In this document: one piece after another, positions 19,298-29,207 of the stretch
Layout: every line of letters begins with the position of its first letter
How positions within the stretch are numbered: the stretch's first letter is position 1
Program-made: the position numbers and the translations under genes
Notes under the pieces: generated by a model
Seen by the model: only the letters and a program-made list of their open reading frames with translations
What the model was told of the DNA's origin: nothing
Database searches by the model: none
NCBI RefSeq assembly: GCF_005145045.1
Contig: NZ_CP039692.1
Coordinates: 248,001-312,000 of the forward strand
DNA: 64,000 bases
Direction: 5' to 3'
DNA from: Agrobacterium larrymoorei
GTDB taxonomy: Bacteria; Pseudomonadota; Alphaproteobacteria; Rhizobiales; Rhizobiaceae

Positions 19298-20806
19298 GTG
19301 TCGGGGCAGGAAGTTCGCGATATTTTCGTGATCGGTGGTGGAATCAACGGCTGCGGCATTGCGCGCGATGCGGCGGGCCGTGGATATTCCGTGACACTGG
19401 CCGAAATGAACGATTTCGCCTCCGGCACATCTTCCGGCGCAACCAAGCTCATCCATGGTGGCCTTCGTTATCTCGAGCATTATGAATTCCGCCTTGTGCG
19501 CGAAGCGTTGATGGAACGCGAGGTCCTTTGGGCCATGGCGCCGCACATCATCTGGCCAATGCGCTTCGTCCTGCCGTTCCACAAGGGAGGCATTCGTCCA
19601 GCCTGGCTCATTCGTCTTGGCCTTTTCCTCTATGATCACCTCGGCGGTCGCAAGCTTTTGCCAGCAACGAAGTCGCTCGACATGCGTCGCGATCCCGCGG
19701 GCAAGCCGCTGAAACCGCTTTTCACTAAAGCCTTCGAATATTCCGACGGCTGGGTGGATGATGCGCGCATGGTGGTGCTCAACGCCCGAGATGCCGCAGA
19801 TCGTGGCGCAGACATTATGAGCCGCGCCAAGGTAACGTCCGTTCGTCGTGAAAATGGCCTCTGGAACGTCGAAGTGAAGGATATGGCGAGTGGCGCGGTG
19901 AAAAGCGTTCAAGCCCGTATGCTGGTCAACGCTTCAGGTCCATGGGTCGATAATGTTCTTTCGAATGCCGCCGGGCGCAATCAGGTGCACAATGTGCGTC
20001 TGGTTCAGGGCAGCCACATCATCGTCAAAAAGAAGTTCAGCGATCCGCGCGCCTATTTCTTCCAGAACCCCGACAATCGCATCATCTTCGCAATTCCTTA
20101 CGAGACCGATTTTACGCTGATCGGCACCACGGACCGCGATTACGAAGGCGATCCGTCACAGGTGAAGATCAGCAACGAAGAGACGGATTATCTCTGCAAG
20201 GCGGCCAGCGAATATTTCGCCGAACCGGTGACGAAGGACGATATCGTCTGGACATATTCTGCCGTTCGCCCGCTTTACGACGACGGCGCTTCGAAAGCGC
20301 AGGAAGCCACGCGCGATTACGTGCTGAAGTTGGAAAACGCTTCGGGCGAAGCGCCGCTTCTGAATGTTTTCGGCGGCAAGCTGACGACCTATCGTCGCCT
20401 CTCCGAGCATGCGCTCGAGAAGGTCGGTGAGGCCATTGGTGAAAAGGGCTCGCCCTGGACGGCCAAGAGTTCGCTTCCGGGCGGCGATTTTGCACCAACG
20501 GGATATGACGCTGAAGTCAGCAAATTGAAGGCCCGTTATGGCTTTCTTTCAGACCGACAGGCGCGCCGTTTCATACGGCTCTATGGCACCAAAGCCGCTG
20601 TGTTTTTAGGCGATGCGAAGAGCGTGGAGGCACTTGGTCTTCACTTCGGCGGTGATCTTTATGAACGCGAAGTGGAATGGCTGATCCAGCAGGAATGGGC
20701 CAGAACCAGCGACGATATTTTATGGCGAAGAACGAAGCAGGGTCTGCATTTTTCCAAGCAGGAAGCTGCCGCACTTGAAAACTACCTGGCGGCAAAAGCT
20801 GCCTGA
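19298..20806 (+). CDS. glpD: Aerobic glycerol-3-phosphate dehydrogenase
   Basis: This flavoenzyme of 502 residues oxidises glycerol 3-phosphate to dihydroxyacetone phosphate at the inner membrane and passes electrons to quinone. The N-terminal FAD dinucleotide fold reads DIFVIGGGINGCGIARDAAG. GlpD signatures follow: FASGTSSGATKLIHGGLRYLE, LVNASGPWVD, and VFGGKLTTYRRLSEHAL. The length is that of bacterial GlpD. The start is GTG with AGGGAG seven bases upstream. It follows glpR and precedes the glycerol ABC importer after a palindromic repeat. A glycerol kinase gene is not in this window, so glpK must be elsewhere. Confidence 0.96.
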   Translation: MSGQEVRDIFVIGGGINGCGIARDAAGRGYSVTLAEMNDFASGTSSGATKLIHGGLRYLEHYEFRLVREALMEREVLWAMAPHIIWPMRFVLPFHKGGIRPAWLIRLGLFLYDHLGGRKLLPATKSLDMRRDPAGKPLKPLFTKAFEYSDGWVDDARMVVLNARDAADRGADIMSRAKVTSVRRENGLWNVEVKDMASGAVKSVQARMLVNASGPWVDNVLSNAAGRNQVHNVRLVQGSHIIVKKKFSDPRAYFFQNPDNRIIFAIPYETDFTLIGTTDRDYEGDPSQVKISNEETDYLCKAASEYFAEPVTKDDIVWTYSAVRPLYDDGASKAQEATRDYVLKLENASGEAPLLNVFGGKLTTYRRLSEHALEKVGEAIGEKGSPWTAKSSLPGGDFAPTGYDAEVSKLKARYGFLSDRQARRFIRLYGTKAAVFLGDAKSVEALGLHFGGDLYEREVEWLIQQEWARTSDDILWRRTKQGLHFSKQEAAALENYLAAKAA

Positions 20807-20810
20807 TAAT

Positions 20811-20915
20811 AGAGCATTTCCAGCAAAAGTGCGTAGCGGTTTTGCGTCCGGAAAATGCGTTAAAACAAAGATTTAGAGCATTGAAGCGTTTCGGAGAAAT
20901 GCGGAAATGCTCTAG
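20811..20915 (-). repeat. Dispersed palindromic intergenic repeat, copy B
   Basis: The element begins AGAGCATTTCCAGCAAAAGT and ends GAAATGCTCTAG, with these ends forming an inverted repeat. An inner palindrome starts at AGAGCATT (20876). It is the reverse complement of the copy at 5234-5339 and contains the full sequence of which 47835-47886 is a part. It lies between glpD and glpS and could fold in the transcript. Confidence 0.8.
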
Positions 20916-20985
20916 CGCCGTTACAGGCGTCGCATACTAAAATTAATGCAGAAATCTTGCTGGTTGGAGGAGGCCGCGGGACATA

Positions 20986-22068
20986 ATGCTTGAATTGCGC
21001 AACATCGCGAAGATGGTGGGTGGCGAATATCATATTCACCCCACCAGTCTCTTACTCAAGCGGGGCACGCTCAACGTCCTGCTTGGCCCGACATTGTCCG
21101 GCAAAACCTCTTTGATGCGGCTGATGGCTGGCTTGGACAAGCCAACCGAAGGTTCGCTCCATTTCGACGGAGCCGATGTCACGGGTAAACGCGTGCAGGA
21201 CCGCAGCGTTGCGATGGTGTACCAGCAGTTCATCAACTATCCTGCACTCAGCGTTTATGAAAACATCGCCTCCCCCATGCGGATTGCGAAGAAGGATCGT
21301 GCGACAATCGACCGCGAGGTCCGCAAAGCTGCCGATCTTCTAAAGCTGACGCCTTATCTGGAGCGCACGCCGCTCAATCTATCCGGTGGTCAGCAACAGC
21401 GTACCGCGCTGGCGCGCGCCATCGTCAAGAATGCAAGCCTCGTTCTCCTGGACGAGCCGCTCGCCAACCTCGACTACAAGCTGCGTGAGGAACTGCGCGA
21501 AGAACTGCCGAAGATATTCGCTTCTTCCGGCGCGATTTTCGTTTACGCCACGACTGAGCCTTCCGAAGCGCTTCTTCTCGGCGGCAATACCGCGACCATG
21601 CATCATGGTCGCATCACGCAATATGGCCCGACCATCGATATGTACCGAAACCCGGTCGATCTCGTTTCCGCCAGAACATTTGCCGACCCGCCGCTGAATA
21701 TCGTGGAATTGACGAAGAATGGCGGTTCTTTCCTGCATAATGGCGCGCAAGTTTTTGCGGTACCGCCGCATCTCGCAAGCATTGCGGACGGTCCAGTCAC
21801 AGTGGCGTTTCATCCTCACCATCTCTATCCAACGCCGACCCACGGCGCTGCGGTGAAGCTCGAAGCGAAGACGCTGGTCTCGGAAATCGCAGGTTCGGAA
21901 AGCTTCATCCATCTGGATTTCGCAGGCCATCGCTGGGTCATGCTGACGCGTGGCATTCTCGATATCGAGCCGGACCGGCAGATCGATATCTATCTCGACA
22001 CCCGTCACCTGATGGCCTTCGATGTGAATGGCCGTTCCCTTGCCACCCCGCAACAAGCTGCCGCGTGA
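20986..22068 (+). CDS. glpS: Glycerol ABC importer ATP-binding protein GlpS
   Basis: This protein of 360 residues is a CUT1/MalK-like ATPase with a C-terminal TOBE-type regulatory region. Walker A is atypical: GPTLSGKTS, with threonine-leucine where sugar importers have serine-glycine. The signature LSGGQQQRTALARAI and Walker B LVLLDEPLANLD are intact. In the H-loop region TTEPSEALLLG replaces the usual THDQ.EA, so the switch histidine appears to be threonine. The paired ATPase that follows has a normal THDQ but a degenerate signature, so the two probably form an asymmetric dimer. Position and order match glpS of the R. leguminosarum glycerol cluster. The start follows a strong TTGGAGGAGG site. 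Confidence 0.88.
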   Translation: MLELRNIAKMVGGEYHIHPTSLLLKRGTLNVLLGPTLSGKTSLMRLMAGLDKPTEGSLHFDGADVTGKRVQDRSVAMVYQQFINYPALSVYENIASPMRIAKKDRATIDREVRKAADLLKLTPYLERTPLNLSGGQQQRTALARAIVKNASLVLLDEPLANLDYKLREELREELPKIFASSGAIFVYATTEPSEALLLGGNTATMHHGRITQYGPTIDMYRNPVDLVSARTFADPPLNIVELTKNGGSFLHNGAQVFAVPPHLASIADGPVTVAFHPHHLYPTPTHGAAVKLEAKTLVSEIAGSESFIHLDFAGHRWVMLTRGILDIEPDRQIDIYLDTRHLMAFDVNGRSLATPQQAAA

Positions 22069-22080
22069 GGAGACAGAGAC

Positions 22081-23151
22081 ATGGCACGTATCAGTCTCGA
22101 CCACATCCGCCACGCCTATAATGCCAAAGCGAAAGCGGCCAATGATTACGCCCTGAAGGAAGTGAACCACGAGTGGAGCGATGGCGGTGCCTATGCCCTG
22201 CTCGGCCCTTCCGGCTGCGGCAAGACGACTCTGCTGAACATCATTTCCGGGCTCATAAACCCATCCGATGGACGCATTCTGTTCGATGGCAAAGACGTGA
22301 CGAACCTGCCGACGGAGCAGCGCAACATTGCGCAGGTCTTCCAGTTCCCTGTAATCTACGACACGATGACGGTCTATGACAATCTGGCCTTTCCCCTGCG
22401 CAATCGCGGTGTGGCGGAAACGGAAGTCGACCGTCGCGTCAACGAAATTCTGGAGATGATCGATCTCGGATCGATGGCGAAGCGCCGGGCGCGCCGACTG
22501 ACCGCCGATCAGAAGCAGAAGATTTCACTCGGTCGCGGACTGGTTCGCAACGACGTCAACGCCATCCTCTTCGATGAACCGCTGACCGTCATCGATCCGC
22601 ATATGAAGTGGGTGCTGCGCTCGCAGTTGAAGCGCCTGCACCGCCAGTTCGGCTTCACCATGGTCTATGTCACGCATGACCAGACGGAAGCGCTGACTTT
22701 CGCCGACAAGGTTGTCGTCATGTATGACGGCCAGATCGTACAAATCGGCACGCCTGCGGAGCTGTTCGAACGCCCCAGCCACACCTTCGTCGGTTACTTC
22801 ATCGGCTCACCGGGCATGAATGTGCTTCCGGTTTCGCTCGATGGCGCACAGGCGAAGATTGGCGATCAGAATATCGCGCTTACCTCGGCACCGGCCTTCG
22901 AATCCGGCGCGAAGACGGAACTCGGTATCAGACCCGAATTCATCTCGCTTGGGCGCGAAGGCATGCCGGTGTCCATCAACAAGGTTGAGGATATCGGGCG
23001 TCAGAAGGTCGTGCGCTCCAGCTTCGCTGGCCACCCGCTGACCATCGTTGTCCCTGAAGACGGTGAAATTCCAGCCGAGCCGCGCGTCACCTTCGATCCA
23101 AAGGCCATCGGGATTTATGCCGATAGCTGGCGCGTCGGCACAGGAGCCTGA
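22081..23151 (+). CDS. glpT: Glycerol ABC importer ATP-binding protein GlpT
   Basis: This protein of 356 residues is the second ATPase of the importer. Walker A GPSGCGKTT is canonical and Walker B AILFDEPLTVID ends in isoleucine-aspartate. The signature position reads LTADQKQKISLGRGL in place of LSGGQ, so it is degenerate. The H-loop VTHDQTEALTFADKV is normal. With GlpS, which has a good LSGGQ but lacks the switch histidine, one composite ATP site should keep all elements. It lies 12 bases after glpS and three before the permease. The symbol follows the rhizobial glycerol ABC naming and is not the E. coli GlpT antiporter. Confidence 0.88.
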   Translation: MARISLDHIRHAYNAKAKAANDYALKEVNHEWSDGGAYALLGPSGCGKTTLLNIISGLINPSDGRILFDGKDVTNLPTEQRNIAQVFQFPVIYDTMTVYDNLAFPLRNRGVAETEVDRRVNEILEMIDLGSMAKRRARRLTADQKQKISLGRGLVRNDVNAILFDEPLTVIDPHMKWVLRSQLKRLHRQFGFTMVYVTHDQTEALTFADKVVVMYDGQIVQIGTPAELFERPSHTFVGYFIGSPGMNVLPVSLDGAQAKIGDQNIALTSAPAFESGAKTELGIRPEFISLGREGMPVSINKVEDIGRQKVVRSSFAGHPLTIVVPEDGEIPAEPRVTFDPKAIGIYADSWRVGTGA

Positions 23152-23154
23152 ACC

Positions 23155-24021
<867 letters not shown>

Positions 24022-24035
24022 GAAAGGAGAACGTT

Positions 24036-24851
24036 ATGAACAATTCCACCATGTCCCGCTTCTCCTTTCTGATCCCGACGATCTACATTCTCTTCCTGTT
24101 GCTGCCGATCTACTGGCTCGTGAATATGAGCTTCAAGGAGAATGCTGAAATTCTGGGTGCCTTTTCGCTGTGGCCACAGAACCCGACGCTTCGCAATTAC
24201 ACGATCATCTTTACCGATCCATCGTGGTATAACGGCTATATCAATTCCATCATCTATGTGGTGCTGAACACGATCATCTCGGTGGCAGCAGCGCTTCCGG
24301 CGGCCTATGCTTTCTCTCGCTATCGCTTCCTTGGCGACAAACACCTGTTCTTCTGGCTGCTGACGAACCGCATGGCCCCGCCTGCCGTCTTCGCCCTGCC
24401 CTTTTTCCAGCTCTACTCGGCATTCGGCCTGATCGACACGCATATCGCAGTCGCCATCGCCCACTGCCTGTTCAACGTGCCGCTGGCGGTATGGATTTTG
24501 GAGGGCTTCATGTCTGGCGTTCCGAAGGAAATCGATGAAACCGCCTATATCGACGGCTACTCCTTCCCGCGCTTCTTCGTGAAAATCTTCATGCCCTTGA
24601 TCGCAAGCGGCATCGGTGTCGCTGCCTTCTTCTGCTTCATGTTCTCGTGGGTCGAACTGCTGCTGGCCAGAACGCTGACGACGACTGCGGCAAAGCCGAT
24701 TGCGGCGACCATGACGAGAACGGTTTCCGCCTCCGGCATGGACTGGGGCGTGCTGGCGGCAGCCGGTGTGCTGACCATCATTCCCGGTGCGCTGGTCATC
24801 TATTTCGTCCGAAACTACATCGCCAAGGGCTTTGCCCTGGGCCGCGTCTAG
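24036..24851 (+). CDS. glpQ: Glycerol ABC importer permease GlpQ
   Basis: This protein of 271 residues is a MalG/UgpE-type permease. It opens with a helix (SFLIPTIYILFLLLPIYWLV), has the EAA loop in PKEIDETAYIDGYSFPRFFV, and ends NYIAKGFALGRV as MalG-like proteins do. I chose ATG 24036 because AAAGGAGA lies just upstream; the frame upstream of it runs back into glpP. It pairs with GlpP. This symbol is unrelated to the glycerophosphodiesterase of the same name in E. coli. Confidence 0.9.
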   Translation: MNNSTMSRFSFLIPTIYILFLLLPIYWLVNMSFKENAEILGAFSLWPQNPTLRNYTIIFTDPSWYNGYINSIIYVVLNTIISVAAALPAAYAFSRYRFLGDKHLFFWLLTNRMAPPAVFALPFFQLYSAFGLIDTHIAVAIAHCLFNVPLAVWILEGFMSGVPKEIDETAYIDGYSFPRFFVKIFMPLIASGIGVAAFFCFMFSWVELLLARTLTTTAAKPIAATMTRTVSASGMDWGVLAAAGVLTIIPGALVIYFVRNYIAKGFALGRV

Positions 24852-24866
24852 CAAAAGGAGCAGACA

Positions 24867-25148
24867 ATGCATTTTTCCTGGATGGCATGGACGCTGCCAA
24901 CGGCGCTGTTTTTCCTGACGATCCTTGCCCTGCTGATTGGAATGGCGGTTTGGGAATATTTCTCGCCCGGCGGCAATCCGCGCATCGGCATTCTTCGGTT
25001 CGAAACGACGAGGGGAGACAGGCTCTTCGTTTCGCTGCTCGGCTCAGCCTTCATCAATCTGGCCTGGCTCGGCTTTGTCGGCCCCGGCCTATGGTGGGCG
25101 CTCGCTCTTTCGGTGGTCTATGCGATTGGGGTTTTCCGCTTCGTATAG
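24867..25148 (+). CDS. glpU: Small membrane protein GlpU (DUF2160-like)
   Basis: This protein of 93 residues has two or three hydrophobic helices: one near 8-30 (LPTALFFLTILALLIGMAVW) and one or two near 53-90. It has a short charged loop in between (RFETTRGDRLF). It lies 15 bases after glpQ with its own AAAGGAG site, before the binding-protein gene. A small membrane protein is kept at this place in rhizobial glycerol ABC clusters, where it is called GlpU. Its role is not known; an accessory to the permease pair is the simplest idea. Confidence 0.85.
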   Translation: MHFSWMAWTLPTALFFLTILALLIGMAVWEYFSPGGNPRIGILRFETTRGDRLFVSLLGSAFINLAWLGFVGPGLWWALALSVVYAIGVFRFV

Positions 25149-25226
25149 CCGCCGACGACATACCGGGACGGAGGACGGCCCGGCTTTAAGTACCTGAAGC
25201 AATCGCAAAACCCTGGGAGGACTAAA

Positions 25227-26948
25227 ATGCGAATGCATCTTCTGACAACGACGGCAGCGGCGCTGCTGGCAATTACCGGCGTGGCTCACGCTGGCATGAA
25301 CGAGGCGAAATCCTTCCTCGACAAGGAAGTCGGCGACCTCTCTTCCCTTTCCCGTGCGGACCAGGAAAAGGAAATGCAGTGGTTCATCGATGCGGCGAAG
25401 CCTTTCGCTGGCATGGATATCAAGGTCGTTTCGGAAACGCTGACCACGCATGAATATGAATCCAAGGTGCTGGCCAAGGCATTCTCGGAAATCACCGGCA
25501 TCAAGATTACTCACGACCTGATCGGCGAAGGTGACGTCGTTGAAAAGCTGCAGACGCAGATGCAGTCCGGCGAAAACATCTACGATGCCTTCGTCAACGA
25601 TAGTGACTTGATCGGCACCCATTGGCGCTACCAGCAGGTGCGCAACCTCACCGACTGGATGGCGGGCGAAGGCAAGGACGTGACCAACCCCGGTCTCGAC
25701 CTGAAGGACTTCATCGGCACCAAGTTCACGACAGCACCGGATGGCAAGCTTTACCAGCTTCCCGACCAGCAGTTCGCAAACCTTTACTGGTTCCGCTATG
25801 ACTGGTTCAACGATGCCAAGAACAAGGCCGACTTCAAGGCCAAGTATGGCTACGACCTCGGCGTTCCGGTCAACTGGTCTGCATATGAAGACATTGCCGA
25901 ATTCTTTACCGGCCGTGAAATCAACGGCAAGAAAGTCTACGGCCATATGGACTATGGCAAGAAGGACCCATCTCTCGGCTGGCGCTTCACCGATGCATGG
26001 CTTTCCATGGCCGGTAACGGCGACAAGGGCCTGCCGAACGGCTTGCCGGTCGATGAATGGGGTATCAAGGTCAACGAAAAGTCCCAGCCGGTCGGCTCCT
26101 GCGTTGCACGCGGTGGTGACACCAACGGCCCTGCTTCCGTCTACGCTATCCAGAAATATCTCGACTGGTTGAAGGCTTACGCGCCTCCAGCAGCGCAGGG
26201 CATGAACTTCTCTGAATCCGGCCCGGTTCCGGCGCAGGGTGAAGTCGCGCAGCAGATTTTCTGGTACACCGCCTTTACCGCAGATGCAGTCAAGAAGGGT
26301 CTGCCCGTCGTCAACGAGGATGGCACGCCGAAGTGGCGCATGGCTCCCTCCCCGCACGGCGTCTATTGGAAGGATGGCATGAAGCTCGGCTATCAGGACG
26401 TTGGTTCCTGGACGCTGATGAAATCCACCCCGACAGACCGCGCCAAGGCTGCATGGCTCTACGCGCAGTTCGTCACCTCCAAGACGGTGGACGTGAAGAA
26501 GGCTCATGTCGGCCTGACGCTCATTCGTGAATCGACCATCAACCACGAGAGCTTCACCAAGCGCGCCAAGGATCTCGGCGGCCTGATCGAATTCTACCGT
26601 TCGCCAGCCCGCGTTCAGTGGTCCCCGACCGGCACCAACGTTCCTGACTATCCGAAGCTCGCGCAGCTGTGGTGGCAGGCCGTCGGTGATGCATCTTCGG
26701 GTGCGAAGACCGCACAGGAAGCAATGGACTCGCTTTGCGCTGAACAGGAAAAGGTCATGCAGCGCCTGGAACGCGCAGGCGTTCAGGGCGACAAGGGCCC
26801 GAAACTGGCCGAAGAACACGATCTGGAATACTGGAACAAGGATGCCGTATCCAAGGGCCACCTTGCACCTCAGCTGAAGATCGCGGACGAGAAGGAAAAG
26901 CCGGTCACCGTCAACTACGACGAACTGGTGAAGAGCTGGCAGAAGTAA
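25227..26948 (+). CDS. glpV: Glycerol ABC importer periplasmic binding protein GlpV
   Basis: This protein of 573 residues is an extracytoplasmic binding protein of the SBP_bac_1 type, longer than usual sugar-binding proteins. A Sec signal peptide ends near ITGVAHAG (about residue 22). Later features include YKVLGK-like AKAFSEITGIKI, LPDQQFANLYWFRYDWFND and GYQDVGSWTLMKSTP. It closes the glpSTPQUV operon and is followed by a strong terminator. The glycerol assignment comes from matching gene order with the rhizobial cluster together with glpR and glpD. Confidence 0.88.
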   Translation: MRMHLLTTTAAALLAITGVAHAGMNEAKSFLDKEVGDLSSLSRADQEKEMQWFIDAAKPFAGMDIKVVSETLTTHEYESKVLAKAFSEITGIKITHDLIGEGDVVEKLQTQMQSGENIYDAFVNDSDLIGTHWRYQQVRNLTDWMAGEGKDVTNPGLDLKDFIGTKFTTAPDGKLYQLPDQQFANLYWFRYDWFNDAKNKADFKAKYGYDLGVPVNWSAYEDIAEFFTGREINGKKVYGHMDYGKKDPSLGWRFTDAWLSMAGNGDKGLPNGLPVDEWGIKVNEKSQPVGSCVARGGDTNGPASVYAIQKYLDWLKAYAPPAAQGMNFSESGPVPAQGEVAQQIFWYTAFTADAVKKGLPVVNEDGTPKWRMAPSPHGVYWKDGMKLGYQDVGSWTLMKSTPTDRAKAAWLYAQFVTSKTVDVKKAHVGLTLIRESTINHESFTKRAKDLGGLIEFYRSPARVQWSPTGTNVPDYPKLAQLWWQAVGDASSGAKTAQEAMDSLCAEQEKVMQRLERAGVQGDKGPKLAEEHDLEYWNKDAVSKGHLAPQLKIADEKEKPVTVNYDELVKSWQK

Positions 26949-26965
26949 TTCTGCACTTAATATCA

Positions 26966-26999
26966 AAAAGAGCCGGGGCGAACTTCGCCCCGGCTTTTC
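26966..26999. terminator. Rho-independent terminator between glpV and LLM oxidoreductase
   Basis: AGCCGGGGCG and CGCCCCGGCT form a perfect ten-base stem around AACTT, preceded by AAAAAG and followed by TTTTC. It can act for both convergent transcripts. Confidence 0.93.
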
Positions 27000-27005
27000 A
27001 CGTTG

Positions 27006-28028
27006 TTAACGCCAGCCGAGTTCCGGCGCGACATATTTCAGGATCGCATCCAGCGCATGGACATTATACTCCACGCCAAGCTGGTTTGGGATCGTCAAGA
27101 GAAGCGTATCGGCTTCCGCAACAGCCTCATCCTTCGCCAGTTCCTTGACCAGTTCGTCCGGTTCTGCCGCATAGGAGCGCCCGAAAATCGCACGCGTATT
27201 GGCATCGATATAACCGATGCTGTCGCTTTCCTTACCGCCACGACCAAAATAGGCACGGTCCCGGTCATCGACCAGCGCGAAGATGCTGCGGCTGACGGAA
27301 ACCCGTGGTTCACGCGTATGGCCCGCTTCTTTCCACGCTTCACGATAGGCTCTGATCTGCGCTGCCTGCTGGACATGGAACGGCTCGCCCGTCTCATCAT
27401 CCTTCAAGGTAGAGCTTTGCAGGTTCATGCCCTGCTTTGCGGCCCAAACCGCGGTAGCGTTGGAACCTGCGCCCCACCAGATGCGATCACGAAGCCCTTC
27501 CGAATGCGGCTCCAGCCGTAGCAAACCCGGAGGATTCGGGAACATCGGCTGCGGATTGGGTTCGGCAAAGCCCTGCCCCTTCAGAACCTCGAGGAATATC
27601 TCCGCACTGCGTCTTCCCATGTCGGCATCGGATGCACCTTCGCCCGGATTGTAGCCAAAGTAGCGCCAGCCATCGATAACCTGCTCCGGCGAGCCACGGC
27701 TCAAGCCAAGCTGCAAACGTCCGTCCGAAATCAGGTCGGCAGAGCCCGCATCTTCCGCCATGTAGAGCGGATTTTCGTAACGCATATCGATGACTGCCGT
27801 ACCGATCTCGATCTTGCTCGTCCGTGCACCAACGGCTGCCAGCAGCGGAAACGGCGAAGCCAGCTGACGGGCGAAATGATGGACACGGAAATAGGCGCCA
27901 TCGACGCCGATTTCTTCCGCGGCGACAGACAGTTCAATCGACTGCTGCAATACGTCCTTGGCGGAGCGAGCCTGCGAATGCGGGCCGGGACTCCAGTGCC
28001 CGAAGGACAAAAAACCAATCTTCTTCAT
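27006..28028 (-). CDS. LLM-class flavin-dependent oxidoreductase
   Basis: This protein of 340 residues is a bacterial luciferase-like monooxygenase or F420/FMN oxidoreductase with a TIM-barrel fold. It starts MKKIGFLSFGHW, and family landmarks include DGAYFRVHHFARQLASPFPL, GRLQLGLSRGSPEQVIDGWR and ARTSKIEIGTAVIDMRYENP. The start at 28028 suits the usual N-terminus; the open frame extends 13 codons further without family-like sequence. It is monocistronic. The substrate cannot be deduced. Confidence 0.87.
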   Translation of the reverse strand: MKKIGFLSFGHWSPGPHSQARSAKDVLQQSIELSVAAEEIGVDGAYFRVHHFARQLASPFPLLAAVGARTSKIEIGTAVIDMRYENPLYMAEDAGSADLISDGRLQLGLSRGSPEQVIDGWRYFGYNPGEGASDADMGRRSAEIFLEVLKGQGFAEPNPQPMFPNPPGLLRLEPHSEGLRDRIWWGAGSNATAVWAAKQGMNLQSSTLKDDETGEPFHVQQAAQIRAYREAWKEAGHTREPRVSVSRSIFALVDDRDRAYFGRGGKESDSIGYIDANTRAIFGRSYAAEPDELVKELAKDEAVAEADTLLLTIPNQLGVEYNVHALDAILKYVAPELGWR

Positions 28029-28118
28029 GATGTACCACCTGCTTGCGCATATGTTTCGTTGGTTCACATATAGTGCGCCATCGGCAAGATGTACGGAGAA
28101 GATTAGTGAACAGTCCGT

Positions 28119-29207
28119 TCAGGCCTGCGCACGCGAATTTAGCCCTTGTTGCACAATAGCTGGCTCCACTTCGCTCCCGGCATTCACCATCGCGCCTGCA
28201 AGCTGACGGAAGGTGACGACGCCAGATGGCTGTCCAGAGCCATCGATCACCACGGCCAGATCACGCCCATCGCCCGCCAGAAGCCGCATCGCATCCTCAA
28301 CGCTTGTGCCTGCTGCGATGGGCTTGCCGTCCGGAACGGCCACGCCGCGGAGCGAGCTCATCACGGCGTCGACATTGATGACCCTGCCCCGGTTCACTTC
28401 CTTGACGAAGCTTTCGATGTAATCATCTGCGGGTCTGAGCACGATATCCTGGCTCGTTCCCTGCTGGATCACTTCGCCATCGCGCAGAATTGCGATCTGG
28501 TCTCCCAGCCGAAGTGCCTCATCGAGATCATGCGTGATGAAGACGATTGTCTTTTTGATCTCGCTTTGAATATCCAGAAGCACCGTCTGCATGTCCGTGC
28601 GGATCAATGGATCAAGCGCGGAATAGGCTTCATCCATGAGCAGCACCGGCGCATCGTTGGAAAGCGCCCGCGCGAGGCCGACGCGCTGCTGCATACCGCC
28701 GGACAGCTGGTTCGGATATCGCTGCTCGAAGCCTTTCAGCCCCACGCGCTCCAGCCAGCGTATGGCGATATCGACGCTCTTGGCGCGCGGCACGCCCTGC
28801 ACCTCAAGCCCGTAAATCGTGTTATCGAGAACATTCCGGTGAGGCAGAAGCGCGAATTTCTGGAACACCATCGCCGTCTGGTGCCTGCGGAATTCGCGCA
28901 ACTCCTTCGGCGCCATCTTCACCACATCCACCCCATCCACCAGCACCTCGCCAGCGGTTGGATCGATGAGCCGGTTGATGTGACGGATAAGAGTCGACTT
29001 GCCGGAACCAGACAAACCCATGATGACCTGAATGCAACCGGATGGAATATCGATATTGATATCCCGAAGACCCAGCACATGCCCGTGCCGCGCGTTCAAT
29101 TCGCTCTTCGTCAGGCCGTTGCGCACGGCCTCGACATGCTTCTCGGGATTGGCGCCGAATATCTTGTAAAGATTGCGGATTTCGATACCGCCGAAACCGT
29201 CAGCCAT
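28119..29207 (-). CDS. proV: Quaternary amine (ProU-type) ABC importer ATP-binding protein
   Basis: This protein of 362 residues belongs to the ProV/OpuAA family and energises uptake of glycine betaine, proline betaine or choline. The N-terminus IEIRNLYKIFG is ProV-like. Walker A is GLSGSGKST, signature LSGGMQQRVGLARAL, Walker B VLLMDEAYSALDPLIR with the alanine typical of this family. A C-terminal part from about 285 carries a CBS-like unit (DAVMSSLRGVAVPDGKPI and DLAVVIDGSGQPSGVVTFRQL) that in homologues senses ionic strength. Ribosome site AGGAGA lies ahead of ATG 29207, and the gene overlaps the permease end by eight bases. Confidence 0.9.
   Translation of the reverse strand: MADGFGGIEIRNLYKIFGANPEKHVEAVRNGLTKSELNARHGHVLGLRDINIDIPSGCIQVIMGLSGSGKSTLIRHINRLIDPTAGEVLVDGVDVVKMAPKELREFRRHQTAMVFQKFALLPHRNVLDNTIYGLEVQGVPRAKSVDIAIRWLERVGLKGFEQRYPNQLSGGMQQRVGLARALSNDAPVLLMDEAYSALDPLIRTDMQTVLLDIQSEIKKTIVFITHDLDEALRLGDQIAILRDGEVIQQGTSQDIVLRPADDYIESFVKEVNRGRVINVDAVMSSLRGVAVPDGKPIAAGTSVEDAMRLLAGDGRDLAVVIDGSGQPSGVVTFRQLAGAMVNAGSEVEPAIVQQGLNSRAQA

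Noticed and set aside
25089..26966. Open frame of 625 codons on the minus strand opposite glpV
   Set aside because: It runs across the terminator of glpV and lacks a ribosome site or recognisable domain; glpV is strongly supported.
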